From NCBI GenBank assembly GCA_045807745.1, contig JBJMGT010000015.1, positions 124,001 through 188,000 of the forward strand: a stretch of DNA of 64,000 nucleotides, given 5' to 3'. Shown here piece by piece: positions 23,930 through 31,753 of the stretch. Under the pieces are notes generated by a model, which saw nothing but the letters and a program-made list of their open reading frames with translations, had not been told where the DNA came from and searched no databases. The DNA is from QHXQ01 sp045807745 (GTDB taxonomy: Bacteria; Acidobacteriota; Blastocatellia; Pyrinomonadales; Pyrinomonadaceae). How positions within the stretch are numbered: position 1 is the first letter of the stretch; each line of letters starts with the position of its first letter. Position numbers and translations under genes: made by a program.

Positions 23930-25444
23930 TCATGCTTGAGCTATTGCTGCTGTCGTCCCTTGCGGCGGTGCGAACTTCATCAACACCAGATGCGTCAAGG
24001 CTGCTGCGCCGAAGCCGACGAACCATGCGTAATCGTAGAGCGGACGCAAGGGCGGGACGATGAGTCCGATCCACGCGAGCGTACAGCCGATGAGCGTCGC
24101 GACGACCGCGCGCCAGTTCCAGCCGCCCGCGTAAGTATAAACCCCGCGCGTGCGATAGAGGTCGCCAAGTTCGAGGCGCTTGTGCCGCACGAGCCAGTAG
24201 TCCGCGATGAGCACCCCGGCAATTGAGCCAAGCCCGCCGGAATAGCCGACGAGCCACGTAAAGATATAGCCCGAAGGATCGGCGAGCAAACGCCACGGCT
24301 GCATGAGCAGCCCGACGAGACCCGTGATCAGACCGCCGAGGCGGAACGAGATCAACTTCGGAAAGGCATTCGCAAAATCGTTTGCGGGCGAGACGACGTT
24401 GGCCGCGATGTTGACCGCCAGCGTCGCTACGACAACCGTGAACATGGAGACGGCAATCACCAAGACCTGTTGAAACTGGCCGACCAGCTTCATCGGGTCC
24501 CACAACTCGTCCGCCTTCATCTGCGGATAAATGATAATCGCCGCCGACGTGATCAGCACGCCCATCGCGGCGAAGACGGTCATCGTCGTGGGCAGCGCGA
24601 CGACCTGCCCGATGGCCTGTTCGCGCTGGCTGCGCCCGAAGCGCGTGAAGTCGGGCATGTTTAAAGAGAGCGTCGCCCAATAGCCGATCATCGCCGTCAG
24701 AGACGGAACGAAGATCGGCAGGAATGAGCGCAGCGTAGGAAACTTGCCTGGCTGCTGCAACAGATAACCGACGCCGCCCGCACGATAAAGCGCCCAGATC
24801 AAAAGCAGCAGTGTCATCACAAGGACGAACGGCGCGGCCCAGTTCTCAACCTTACGGAGCAAGTCCATCCCGCGATAGATGATATAAATGTTCAAGCCCC
24901 AGAAGAGCAGAAACGACAGCCACTCGGTCGTCATGTGCCCGCCGATTGGGCCGCCAAGGAGCGTGTGCCAGTGCGGGATGACGGCTTGGAAGAAAGTGTC
25001 GAGCGCCTCGCCGCCGATCCATGCTTGAATGCCGAACCAACCGCAAGCGACAAGCGCACGCATGAGGGCCGGCAGGTTCGAGCCGTATGTGCCATATGCA
25101 GCGCGCGCATAGACGGGGAAGGGGATGCCGTACTTCGTGCCCGGATGCGAGTTGAGCAGAATCGGAATCAAGACAATTGTGTTGCCCAAGAGGATCGTGA
25201 CGAGCGCCTGCCACCAGTTCATCCCACTGCTAATCAAACCCGACGCCAAAATATAGGTCGTGATGCAGTGCGCCATGCTGATCCAGAGCGCCGCGTAGTT
25301 GTACGTCGTCCAGTTGCGCCGCGCGACGGGCACAGGCGCGAGGTCTTCGTTATAGAGCGGGCTGCGTCTGATCTCTCTCGCCGCATCTTCACGCAGCTCA
25401 ACGCGCCCGTCGGCGTGCCTGATGACTTCATCCGCTGTCGTCAT
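23930..25444 (-). CDS. NCS1-family nucleobase/hydantoin permease
   Basis: A 504-residue membrane transporter of the nucleobase:cation symporter-1 family, with about 12 hydrophobic segments. Family blocks are LYNEDLAPVPVARRNWTTYNYAALWISMAHCITTY near the start, then RAAYGTYGSNLPALMRALVACGWFGIQAWIGG and SLNMPDFTRFGRSQREQAIGQ. Members import uracil, allantoin, hydantoin or thiamine precursors. Among pyrimidine-breakdown genes, uracil, thymine or dihydropyrimidine uptake is most likely. A GGAG lies upstream of the start. The upstream SIMPL gene ends 21 bases before. Confidence 0.93.
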   Translation of the reverse strand: MTTADEVIRHADGRVELREDAAREIRRSPLYNEDLAPVPVARRNWTTYNYAALWISMAHCITTYILASGLISSGMNWWQALVTILLGNTIVLIPILLNSHPGTKYGIPFPVYARAAYGTYGSNLPALMRALVACGWFGIQAWIGGEALDTFFQAVIPHWHTLLGGPIGGHMTTEWLSFLLFWGLNIYIIYRGMDLLRKVENWAAPFVLVMTLLLLIWALYRAGGVGYLLQQPGKFPTLRSFLPIFVPSLTAMIGYWATLSLNMPDFTRFGRSQREQAIGQVVALPTTMTVFAAMGVLITSAAIIIYPQMKADELWDPMKLVGQFQQVLVIAVSMFTVVVATLAVNIAANVVSPANDFANAFPKLISFRLGGLITGLVGLLMQPWRLLADPSGYIFTWLVGYSGGLGSIAGVLIADYWLVRHKRLELGDLYRTRGVYTYAGGWNWRAVVATLIGCTLAWIGLIVPPLRPLYDYAWFVGFGAAALTHLVLMKFAPPQGTTAAIAQA

Positions 25445-25465
25445 GTGCGTCTCCGTCGTATGACC

Positions 25466-26191
25466 TTACTCAAGCTCAAAGCGAACCGTCACACGCGCGT
25501 TGATCTTAATCTGGCCCAGCGCGAGCGTGCCTTCGGAAGAGGCCACCTCGTCGCCTGCAAACGAAACCGAGTTGTTAGCTGTGACATTCTGGTAAGGGGA
25601 ACCGCGTTCCGGCACCTCCTCCTCAATCGAATAAGCCTTGCCGATCTTCTGGCCGATGACGCTGGTGAGCGCGGCGGCCTTCTCCTGCGCGGCTTTGATG
25701 GCGAGCGCGCGTGCCTGATCGCGGTACTTGCGTAGCTGCGAGGTCTGGAAGCGGACTGAGTTGATGCGCGTCACGCCGCCTTCGATGATTTCAGAGAGCA
25801 ATCCCTCGGCCTTTGTCACGTCGCGGAGCGTGAAGGCAAGGTCTTTGCGCACCGAATAGCCGAGGAAGAGGCGGCTCTCATCGTTCCCGCGGTAGCGCGG
25901 TTCGAGCTTGATGTAGTCGGTCTGCACGTCTTCGGGCGCGACGCCGTATTTCCGCGCCAAGGCCATCAGCCCTTTGAGGCGCTCATCCGTCTGCGCCTTC
26001 GCCTGCCGCAAGTCTTTGTTGAGCGTTGAGACGGTCACGTCGAAGAACACTTCGTCAGGGACGACGTTGACCTCTGCCTCGCCCGTCACGGTGATGAGCC
26101 GAGGCTCTGGCTTGTCGTCGGCGCGTGCGGCGGCGACGACAAACAGCATCAGCGTGAGGGCATAAATAATTCTGTATAAAAGAGACTTCAT
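25466..26191 (-). CDS. SIMPL-domain (DUF541) periplasmic protein
   Basis: A 241-residue exported protein. After a signal peptide (MKSLLYRIIYALTLMLFVVAAARA) it has the DUF541/SIMPL fold: RLITVTGEAEVNVVPDEVFFDVTVST, then a helical QTDERLKGLMALARKYGV block, and a C-terminal ARVTVRFELE. Members form multimeric periplasmic assemblies of uncertain function. The start at 26191 has GGAGAG upstream; the frame open to 26248 is not used. It is embedded between dihydropyrimidinase and the permease, with no obvious metabolic reason. Confidence 0.88.
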   Translation of the reverse strand: MKSLLYRIIYALTLMLFVVAAARADDKPEPRLITVTGEAEVNVVPDEVFFDVTVSTLNKDLRQAKAQTDERLKGLMALARKYGVAPEDVQTDYIKLEPRYRGNDESRLFLGYSVRKDLAFTLRDVTKAEGLLSEIIEGGVTRINSVRFQTSQLRKYRDQARALAIKAAQEKAAALTSVIGQKIGKAYSIEEEVPERGSPYQNVTANNSVSFAGDEVASSEGTLALGQIKINARVTVRFELE

Positions 26192-26232
26192 CACGATCTC
26201 TCCGTCGAAGCTTTCAGCGCTAACGTCGCGCC

Positions 26233-27612
26233 TTATATTGCGACACACGTCCCGCGCTTCAGAAAATGGCCGTCGCCCGCCTTGCCTTTGAACTCGCCAT
26301 GCTCAATCACGACGCGCCCGCGTGAGAGGACAGTCTCCACCACACCGCGCACGGTCTTGCCTTCGTAGGCGCTGTAGTCCGCGTTCATGTGCTGCGTCTT
26401 GACGCTAAAGGTCTGCTCGCGGTCGGGGTCAAAGATGACGATGTCGGCGTCTGAGCCGACAGCAATCGTGCCCTTGCGCGGGAAGAGACCGAACATCTTG
26501 GCGGCGGCAGTCGAGGTCAACTCAACAAAGCGATTAAGCGAGACGCGCTGCTCGACCACGCCGCCGTTGTAGATGAGCGCCATGCGATTCTCGACGCCGG
26601 GCGCGCCGTTCGGAATCTTCGAGAAGTCTCCGCGCCCCAACTCCTTCTGCTCCTTCATGCAGAACGGGCAGTGATCGGTCGAGATTACTTGCAGATCGTC
26701 CATCTTCAAGCCCTTCCACAACTCCGTCTGATTCCACTTCTCGCGAAGCGGCGGCGTCATCACATATTTCGCGCCGTCCCAGCCATCGCCGTAATCGTCG
26801 ATGGACAGAAACAGATATTGCGGGCACGTCTCCGCGAACGCGGGCAAGCCCCGGTCGCGCGCCTCGCGCACCTGATTCAACGCGTCGGCGCAACTGAGGT
26901 GCACGATATAGACCGGCGACTCGGCCATCTCTGCAATCGCAATCGCGCGATGGACGCCCTCGGCCTCGGCACGCGTCGGTCTGGTCAACGCGTGATACTT
27001 CGGCGCGGTCTTCCCGTCGGCGAGCGCGCGCTTGATGATCTCGTTGATGACGATGCCGTTCTCGGCGTGCATGCAGATAAGACCGCCGCGCTGCCCTGCG
27101 GCCGACATCGCGCGATAGATCGTCGCATCGTCCACCAGAAAGACGCCGGGATAGGCCATGAACAGCTTAAAGCTCGTCACGCCCTCGTCCATCACGCGCC
27201 ACAACTCCGGCACGCGCTCGTCTTCCAGATCGGTTGTGATCAAATGGAAGCCGTAATCAATCGTCGCCTTGCCCTCCGCCTTCGCGTGCCAAGCGTCCAA
27301 GCCTTCGGTCAGCGACTGCCCCTTGTACTGCACGGCGAAATCAATGATCGTCGTCGTCCCGCCATGCGCCGCCGCGCGCGTGCCCGTGAAGAAATCGTCC
27401 GACGCCTGCGTGCCGCCAAACGGCAACTCCATGTGCGTATGCGGATCGATCCCGCCGGGGATAACCAGCTTGCCCGCCGCATCAAGCACGCAGTCAGCCT
27501 CCATCTCCAACTTTGCGCCGATGACCGAGACGACCTCGTCCTCGATCAGCACGTCAGCTTTATAATCATCAACCGCAGTAACGACGCGGCCATTCTTAAT
27601 TATTGTCTTCAT
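26233..27612 (-). CDS. dihydropyrimidinase
   Basis: A 459-residue cyclic amidohydrolase that opens the ring of dihydrouracil or dihydrothymine. Metal ligands and family blocks are present: GGIDPHTHMELPFGG near residue 54, the carbamylated-Lys segment VTSFKLFMAYPG near 150, MHAENG near 180, VHLSC near 232 and STDHCPFCMKEQKELG near 310. The ATG overlaps the TGA of the preceding protease gene (ATGA), indicating coupled translation. It supplies the substrate for the beta-ureidopropionase downstream. A hydantoinase role is the alternative, made less likely by PreT/PreA. Confidence 0.95.
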   Translation of the reverse strand: MKTIIKNGRVVTAVDDYKADVLIEDEVVSVIGAKLEMEADCVLDAAGKLVIPGGIDPHTHMELPFGGTQASDDFFTGTRAAAHGGTTTIIDFAVQYKGQSLTEGLDAWHAKAEGKATIDYGFHLITTDLEDERVPELWRVMDEGVTSFKLFMAYPGVFLVDDATIYRAMSAAGQRGGLICMHAENGIVINEIIKRALADGKTAPKYHALTRPTRAEAEGVHRAIAIAEMAESPVYIVHLSCADALNQVREARDRGLPAFAETCPQYLFLSIDDYGDGWDGAKYVMTPPLREKWNQTELWKGLKMDDLQVISTDHCPFCMKEQKELGRGDFSKIPNGAPGVENRMALIYNGGVVEQRVSLNRFVELTSTAAAKMFGLFPRKGTIAVGSDADIVIFDPDREQTFSVKTQHMNADYSAYEGKTVRGVVETVLSRGRVVIEHGEFKGKAGDGHFLKRGTCVAI

Positions 27613-28007
27613 CGTTGTTTAGCAGAAGGTTGGAACTGATCCCACATTAAATTTGGGCCATCGAATAGCAAAGGCATTGCGTTTAAGATGTTGCGGCCGA
27701 TGATGCCCCATTCCTGTTCCAGTAATAGAAATTGACCGCGAAATGTGCGGGCAAGAAAAGTCATCTCCACGCGAACGACGGGTGCAAAGCTTGTGCTGCC
27801 GTCGAAGTTGACCAACTCATACTGCTGTCCTGTGCCGACGACCACACCTAGCGTAATCAAGACTGCTTGCGGAATCAGGGTGACATCAGCGCCTGTATCC
27901 AAAAGCATTGGTATATCGGTTTGCGTTGCGCCGGTTTCCGGATTGCGTAGCGTTACGTGCGCAAGCGGTGCAGGTGGGGCAAACCAGTTTGTGTCATAGG
28001 CTGGCAT
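27609..28007 (-). CDS. retropepsin-like aspartic protease domain protein
   Basis: A 132-residue single-domain protein with the aspartic protease motif MLLDTGADVTLIPQ near residue 35 and the second hydrophobic block WGIIGRNILNAMPLLFDG near 104. Such clan AA proteins work as dimers of this size. The start is the ATG at 28007, giving a 14-base overlap with the upstream small gene. Its stop overlaps the dihydropyrimidinase start. It is cytoplasmic by sequence; the target is unknown. Confidence 0.85.
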   Translation of the reverse strand: MPAYDTNWFAPPAPLAHVTLRNPETGATQTDIPMLLDTGADVTLIPQAVLITLGVVVGTGQQYELVNFDGSTSFAPVVRVEMTFLARTFRGQFLLLEQEWGIIGRNILNAMPLLFDGPNLMWDQFQPSAKQR

Positions 28008-28209
28008 CAGGTGACGATTCGATGATCTCCATAGCGAAGTCAGCCGCTTGTTCCGGACGCTTAAGGTGTGGGCTGTGCAGATGGGCCGTCCGCTCAACCT
28101 TAAAGTCCGGCACGATGATATAGACCTTCGTCTGTTCGGGCAGATGAACCTCAGAAGTGAGTCTGATTTGCCCGCCTTCGACGATGCCTTCATAAGTCAC
28201 AACGCCCAT
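27994..28209 (-). CDS. small AF2212/DUF104-like protein
   Basis: A 71-residue protein beginning MGVVTYEGIVEGGQIRLTSEVHLPEQTKVYIIVPD, a small beta-barrel-type sequence similar to AF2212/DUF104 proteins, often proposed as antitoxins. Here it is followed by a retropepsin-like gene that overlaps it by 14 bases, not by a PIN gene. The AGGGGG site sits between the first in-frame ATG (28227) and the one at 28209, so the latter is chosen. Confidence 0.7.
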   Translation of the reverse strand: MGVVTYEGIVEGGQIRLTSEVHLPEQTKVYIIVPDFKVERTAHLHSPHLKRPEQAADFAMEIIESSPDASL

Positions 28210-28249
28210 AATATCTATCCCCCTCACTACCGATTATAATTTGACAGCG

Positions 28250-29230
28250 TCAGACGTGGCTTCCGCGCAGCCGCGCGGCCGTTTTGCCGATGGCGTCCGA
28301 CGCTTGATAGAGCGACCTCACGGGAATAAAGCCGAGCAAATGATAATCGCCGACTGCCTTTAAACCGGCGGAAGCGAGACAGCCGCACTGTGTGCAGTCT
28401 GGATTGCCGCCGAATTGACATGGCGTGATCTTGTGTTGCAAGTCCGCCGTCACGCTCGTCGTGGTGCGGGCAAAGATGCACTCGGCGGGCGACTGCGGCG
28501 GGTTGCGCAAGCCTGCGACGACCGCGTCGGGCAGCTTCAGTTTCGGGAAGCGCGCGCGTAACTCGATCAATTCCGCAATGACCGCGCCCCGTTCGGCAGT
28601 CGTTAAAATCTCAACGTCCTGCGCGCCCATCTGCGGCGTGAACAGGCTGAACCAGACCTTACGCACCTCGGGTCGCGCCGACCAGAAGGCCATGAACTCC
28701 GCGAGATAACCCGCGCGCCCGATCATCTGCCGCGTAATCGTGCAATGCACCGTGATAAATGTGCCCGCGATGTTGGCCAGAATCCGCTCGTATGTCGCAG
28801 GCTTGCGCCGCACGTCGTGTTCGGGCTGCAAGCCATCAATCGAAACGATCAAGCTCAAGCCCTTGAGCATAGTCCACCCGGTCGGGATCGCACGCACCGC
28901 GCTGGTCACGAGATGGACTTCGATCCCTAATTCACTCAGACGCGGCAGCAGCACGTCCAACTCACGATAGCGCACCAGCGGCTCGCCGCCGACGATGGAC
29001 ACGTGCAGAGGGCGATACTGCCGCACGAGGCGCATGACGCCGGCCACCAACTCTGTGCCTTTCAAGTCTGAGAGCGAACGCAAAGGCCCGACCGCGCCGA
29101 GGTGTTCCGGTTCGTAGGCGTAGCAGCCGGGGCAACGCAGCGGACACTCGCGCGTGATCTCGATGGAGAGTGACGGCGAGTAGCCGGTCAGGATGCGACC
29201 CCATGCGCGGACGACATCGGTCTTTTTCAT
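28250..29230 (-). CDS. radical SAM protein with C-terminal cysteine cluster
   Basis: A 326-residue radical SAM enzyme. ITRECPLRCPGCYAYEPEH near residues 25-40 is the Cx3Cx2C site for the 4Fe-4S cluster and SAM; SIVGGEPLVR near 79 and VSIDGLQPEHD near 130 are the usual barrel blocks. The C-terminus has CIFARTTTSVTADLQHKITPCQFGG followed by CTQCGC, which looks like a partial SPASM-type cluster. A GGAG precedes the start. No RiPP precursor-like small ORF is seen next to it, so the substrate is unknown. Confidence 0.85.
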   Translation of the reverse strand: MKKTDVVRAWGRILTGYSPSLSIEITRECPLRCPGCYAYEPEHLGAVGPLRSLSDLKGTELVAGVMRLVRQYRPLHVSIVGGEPLVRYRELDVLLPRLSELGIEVHLVTSAVRAIPTGWTMLKGLSLIVSIDGLQPEHDVRRKPATYERILANIAGTFITVHCTITRQMIGRAGYLAEFMAFWSARPEVRKVWFSLFTPQMGAQDVEILTTAERGAVIAELIELRARFPKLKLPDAVVAGLRNPPQSPAECIFARTTTSVTADLQHKITPCQFGGNPDCTQCGCLASAGLKAVGDYHLLGFIPVRSLYQASDAIGKTAARLRGSHV

Positions 29231-29281
29231 GCTGGCTCCGTTCGCACTGCTAAACGTACACCATTTGCCCGACGCGCCCCC

Positions 29282-30595
29282 TTAATTAGCAGCGACCGTG
29301 GCCAGACCCGCATCAAGGGCCGCAATCAACTCGTCAATCGTGTCCGTTGTCGCGTTGAGCATCACCCCCGTGCGAATTACGTTGCCGTAGAGTCCGCCCT
29401 TGCCGATCAGCACGCCGCGCCGTTTTGTCTCCTCGAAGACCTTGAGGACGGATTGCGGATCAGGCTCTTTGGTCTCGCGGCTACGGACGAGTTCGAGCGC
29501 CTGCATCAATCCCATGCCGCGCACGTCGCCGATGACAGTGTATTTCTCTTTCAATTCTTCGAGCCGCGCGCGGAAGTATGCGCCGACTGTCGCCGCGTTT
29601 GTTTTCAAGTCTTCATCTTCAATCACCTTGATTACGGCGAGCGCCGCAGCCATCGAGACCGGGTTGCCGCCGAAGGTGGAGAAGGTGAGACCGGGGTACT
29701 TGTCCGCGACTTCGGGCGTTGCGGTCGTCATACCGATGGGCACGCCGTTGCCCATGCCTTTCGCGCTGGTGATGATGTCCGGCTCGACGTCCCAATGCTC
29801 GATGCCGAACCAGTTGTCGCCGGTGCGCCCCCAACCGGTCTGTACCTCGTCGGCGATGAAGAGACCGCCATGTTTGCGCGTGATCTCTGCGGCACGTTCG
29901 AAATAACCGGGCGGCGGCACGATGAAGCCGCCGACGCCTAAGATCGGCTCGGCCATAAAGGCCGCGATCTCGCCGGTCGTCGCCGTCATGATCAAATCTT
30001 CAATGTCATTGGCGCAAGCGAGGCCGCATTCCGGGTAAGTAAGCTTGTACGGGCAACGATAACAATAAGGCGCGCGCGCATGGACGATGCCCGCGATCTG
30101 TGCCGGCAGCGGTCGCCACGTCGAATGACCGACGGCCGTTAAAGCGGTCGCCGAACGACCGCTATAGCTGTGGCGCAGGACGACGATCTCATGGCGGCCG
30201 GTCGCGATCTTGGCGGCGTGGATGGCCGTGTCGTCGGCTTCCGTGCCGCTGTTTGTGAAGAAGGTTTTCGACAAACGACCGGGTGTGATCTGCGCGAGCT
30301 TTTCGGCCAACTCGCCCTGCGGTTTGTTGGCGTAGAGCGTCGAGGTGTGCGCGAGTGTCTTGACCTGCTCGATGATCGCCTCGTTCACTTTCGGGTTCGC
30401 GTGCCCGACGCTGACCGTGAGCACGCCGCCGAAGCAATCGAGATAGCGGTTGCCCTCGTCGTCCCAGACATAGAAACCCTCGCCGCGCACGAGCGCCAGC
30501 GGTTCTTGGTAATAGGTGGCGACGGCGGGAAAGAGAAACTCTCTGTGCTTGCGGACGATCTCGGACTGCGCTTTGCTGGCTTCGACTGTGCTCAT
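29282..30595 (-). CDS. class III PLP-dependent aminotransferase (AGXT2-like), probable beta-alanine aminotransferase
   Basis: A 437-residue omega-aminotransferase. The PLP Lys is in IITSAKGMGNGVPIG near 278, the cofactor-binding Asp in FIADEVQTGWGRTG near 243, and FFTNSGTEADDTAI near 112. A cysteine-rich stretch YCYRCPYKLTYPECGLAC near 175 is typical of the AGXT2-like group. In this locus it would remove the amino group of beta-alanine or 3-aminoisobutyrate after uracil or thymine breakdown, giving malonate or methylmalonate semialdehyde. A GGGAGG site precedes the ATG. Confidence 0.9.
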   Translation of the reverse strand: MSTVEASKAQSEIVRKHREFLFPAVATYYQEPLALVRGEGFYVWDDEGNRYLDCFGGVLTVSVGHANPKVNEAIIEQVKTLAHTSTLYANKPQGELAEKLAQITPGRLSKTFFTNSGTEADDTAIHAAKIATGRHEIVVLRHSYSGRSATALTAVGHSTWRPLPAQIAGIVHARAPYCYRCPYKLTYPECGLACANDIEDLIMTATTGEIAAFMAEPILGVGGFIVPPPGYFERAAEITRKHGGLFIADEVQTGWGRTGDNWFGIEHWDVEPDIITSAKGMGNGVPIGMTTATPEVADKYPGLTFSTFGGNPVSMAAALAVIKVIEDEDLKTNAATVGAYFRARLEELKEKYTVIGDVRGMGLMQALELVRSRETKEPDPQSVLKVFEETKRRGVLIGKGGLYGNVIRTGVMLNATTDTIDELIAALDAGLATVAAN

Positions 30596-30631
30596 GAATT
30601 GTCCTCCCTGACAGACCGTATTAACGGCGAG

Positions 30632-31231
30632 CTAATTCTGCTTGAGACCCGCCACTGGTGCTGGCTTGCTCTTGTACGCCTTGCCTTCGTTTGGAATGCG
30701 AATCATAACAATGTAGATGGCCCACGCGAAGCACAAGAGCATCGCGAGCGCCGCATACGGCCCGCCGAGCGTGTGATTGACCCAACTTGAATTAAGCGAA
30801 CCTAAGGCAAGCGGCAGTAGGCCGACGACCGCGAGCAGGTACGTGCGCACGGTGCGCGCCGCCGAGAGTTGCCCCTTGCCGACGATAGAGAACTTCGACG
30901 TTGAGCGGCCGTAAGAATGCTCCTGCGTCTGCGGTTGAATCACGTAAGTGGCGATGGGAAAGACGGGCAGCATGAGCGCGACGGCCCAACGCGTCGCCTC
31001 ATAAGTGCCGTCGGGCATTGCGCGATAGTCCAGCAGCGTCGTGCCGAAGCCGTTGAACGTGTGGAAAGCCTTGCGCGGGGCCGTGCGCTCTTTAAACTCT
31101 TCAGTCACGCGCTGTATCTCATCGGCGGCGTGTTGAATCTTCGCCGCCGCGAGTGACTCGCCGCACTGTGGGCAAGCAGAATCTTCAAGGCTGCTAACGA
31201 AGCTGCAAGAGGGACAAGCGATTGTGCTCAT
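30632..31231 (-). CDS. zinc-ribbon membrane protein
   Basis: A 199-residue protein with an N-terminal zinc ribbon (CPSCSFVSSLEDSACPQCG, residues 6-24), a helical linker and three to four hydrophobic segments between about residues 80 and 185. No known family or catalytic motif was recognised. An AAGGAG lies about 11 bases before the ATG. It is cytoplasmic-side zinc-binding and membrane-anchored by prediction. Confidence 0.7.
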   Translation of the reverse strand: MSTIACPSCSFVSSLEDSACPQCGESLAAAKIQHAADEIQRVTEEFKERTAPRKAFHTFNGFGTTLLDYRAMPDGTYEATRWAVALMLPVFPIATYVIQPQTQEHSYGRSTSKFSIVGKGQLSAARTVRTYLLAVVGLLPLALGSLNSSWVNHTLGGPYAALAMLLCFAWAIYIVMIRIPNEGKAYKSKPAPVAGLKQN

Positions 31232-31262
31232 AGCACAGGCACTCCTTCCGCATTAACCCAAC

Positions 31263-31715
31263 TCATTGCTGATCTGTTTTAGGCGTCGGCGCACTGCCGG
31301 GAAAAATTTCATAGTGTGCGAGCAGGGCCTTTTGCCCGTCCTTGCTGATAGAAAAGGCCATCATTTCACCGAACTCACCGTGCTCACACTTAAGGTTATA
31401 GATCGCCCTGACCGGAAGCGGATCGCCCTTAACGTAGTTAAGCCAGTGCTGCGTCACTTGAAGAATCTTGCCAGTCCGCTCGTGTGTCTGCCTCATAGAC
31501 GCGACGGCCGCAGCTTTGCTCATAGCTGATTTAAAGACTTCGTGCGTATCGTCGTAGAGCGCCTCATACTGCTCAGCGTTCATACGTTCATGCATGAGGG
31601 CTATAGTGCGTTCGGCAGTCTTCTTCTCATCTTCGATATAGATGGGCCGGGCAGAGAACGTGCATGCTGACATTAGCCCCAAGGTGAAAAATAATGCCGC
31701 GAGTCGCTTGTGCAT
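31263..31715 (-). CDS. putative lipoprotein, DUF4019-like
   Basis: A 150-residue exported protein. MHKRLAALFFTLGLMSAC is a lipoprotein signal with its Cys at residue 18. The mature part (AERTIALMHERMNAEQYEALYDD... and NYVKGDPLPVRAIYNLKCEHGEFGEMMAFSISKDGQKALLAHYEIFPG) resembles small DUF4019-type proteins. The ATG at 31715 is preferred over 31757 because the signal peptide begins there. Function unknown. Confidence 0.7.
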   Translation of the reverse strand: MHKRLAALFFTLGLMSACTFSARPIYIEDEKKTAERTIALMHERMNAEQYEALYDDTHEVFKSAMSKAAAVASMRQTHERTGKILQVTQHWLNYVKGDPLPVRAIYNLKCEHGEFGEMMAFSISKDGQKALLAHYEIFPGSAPTPKTDQQ

Positions 31716-31753
31716 GTCCCGCTTCGCTTTGGCCAAGTAACCAAAACTGACTA

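Noticed and set aside
28250..29281. RiPP biosynthesis cluster around the radical SAM gene
   Set aside because: No small precursor ORF, leader-binding domain, transporter or peptidase partner was found next to it.
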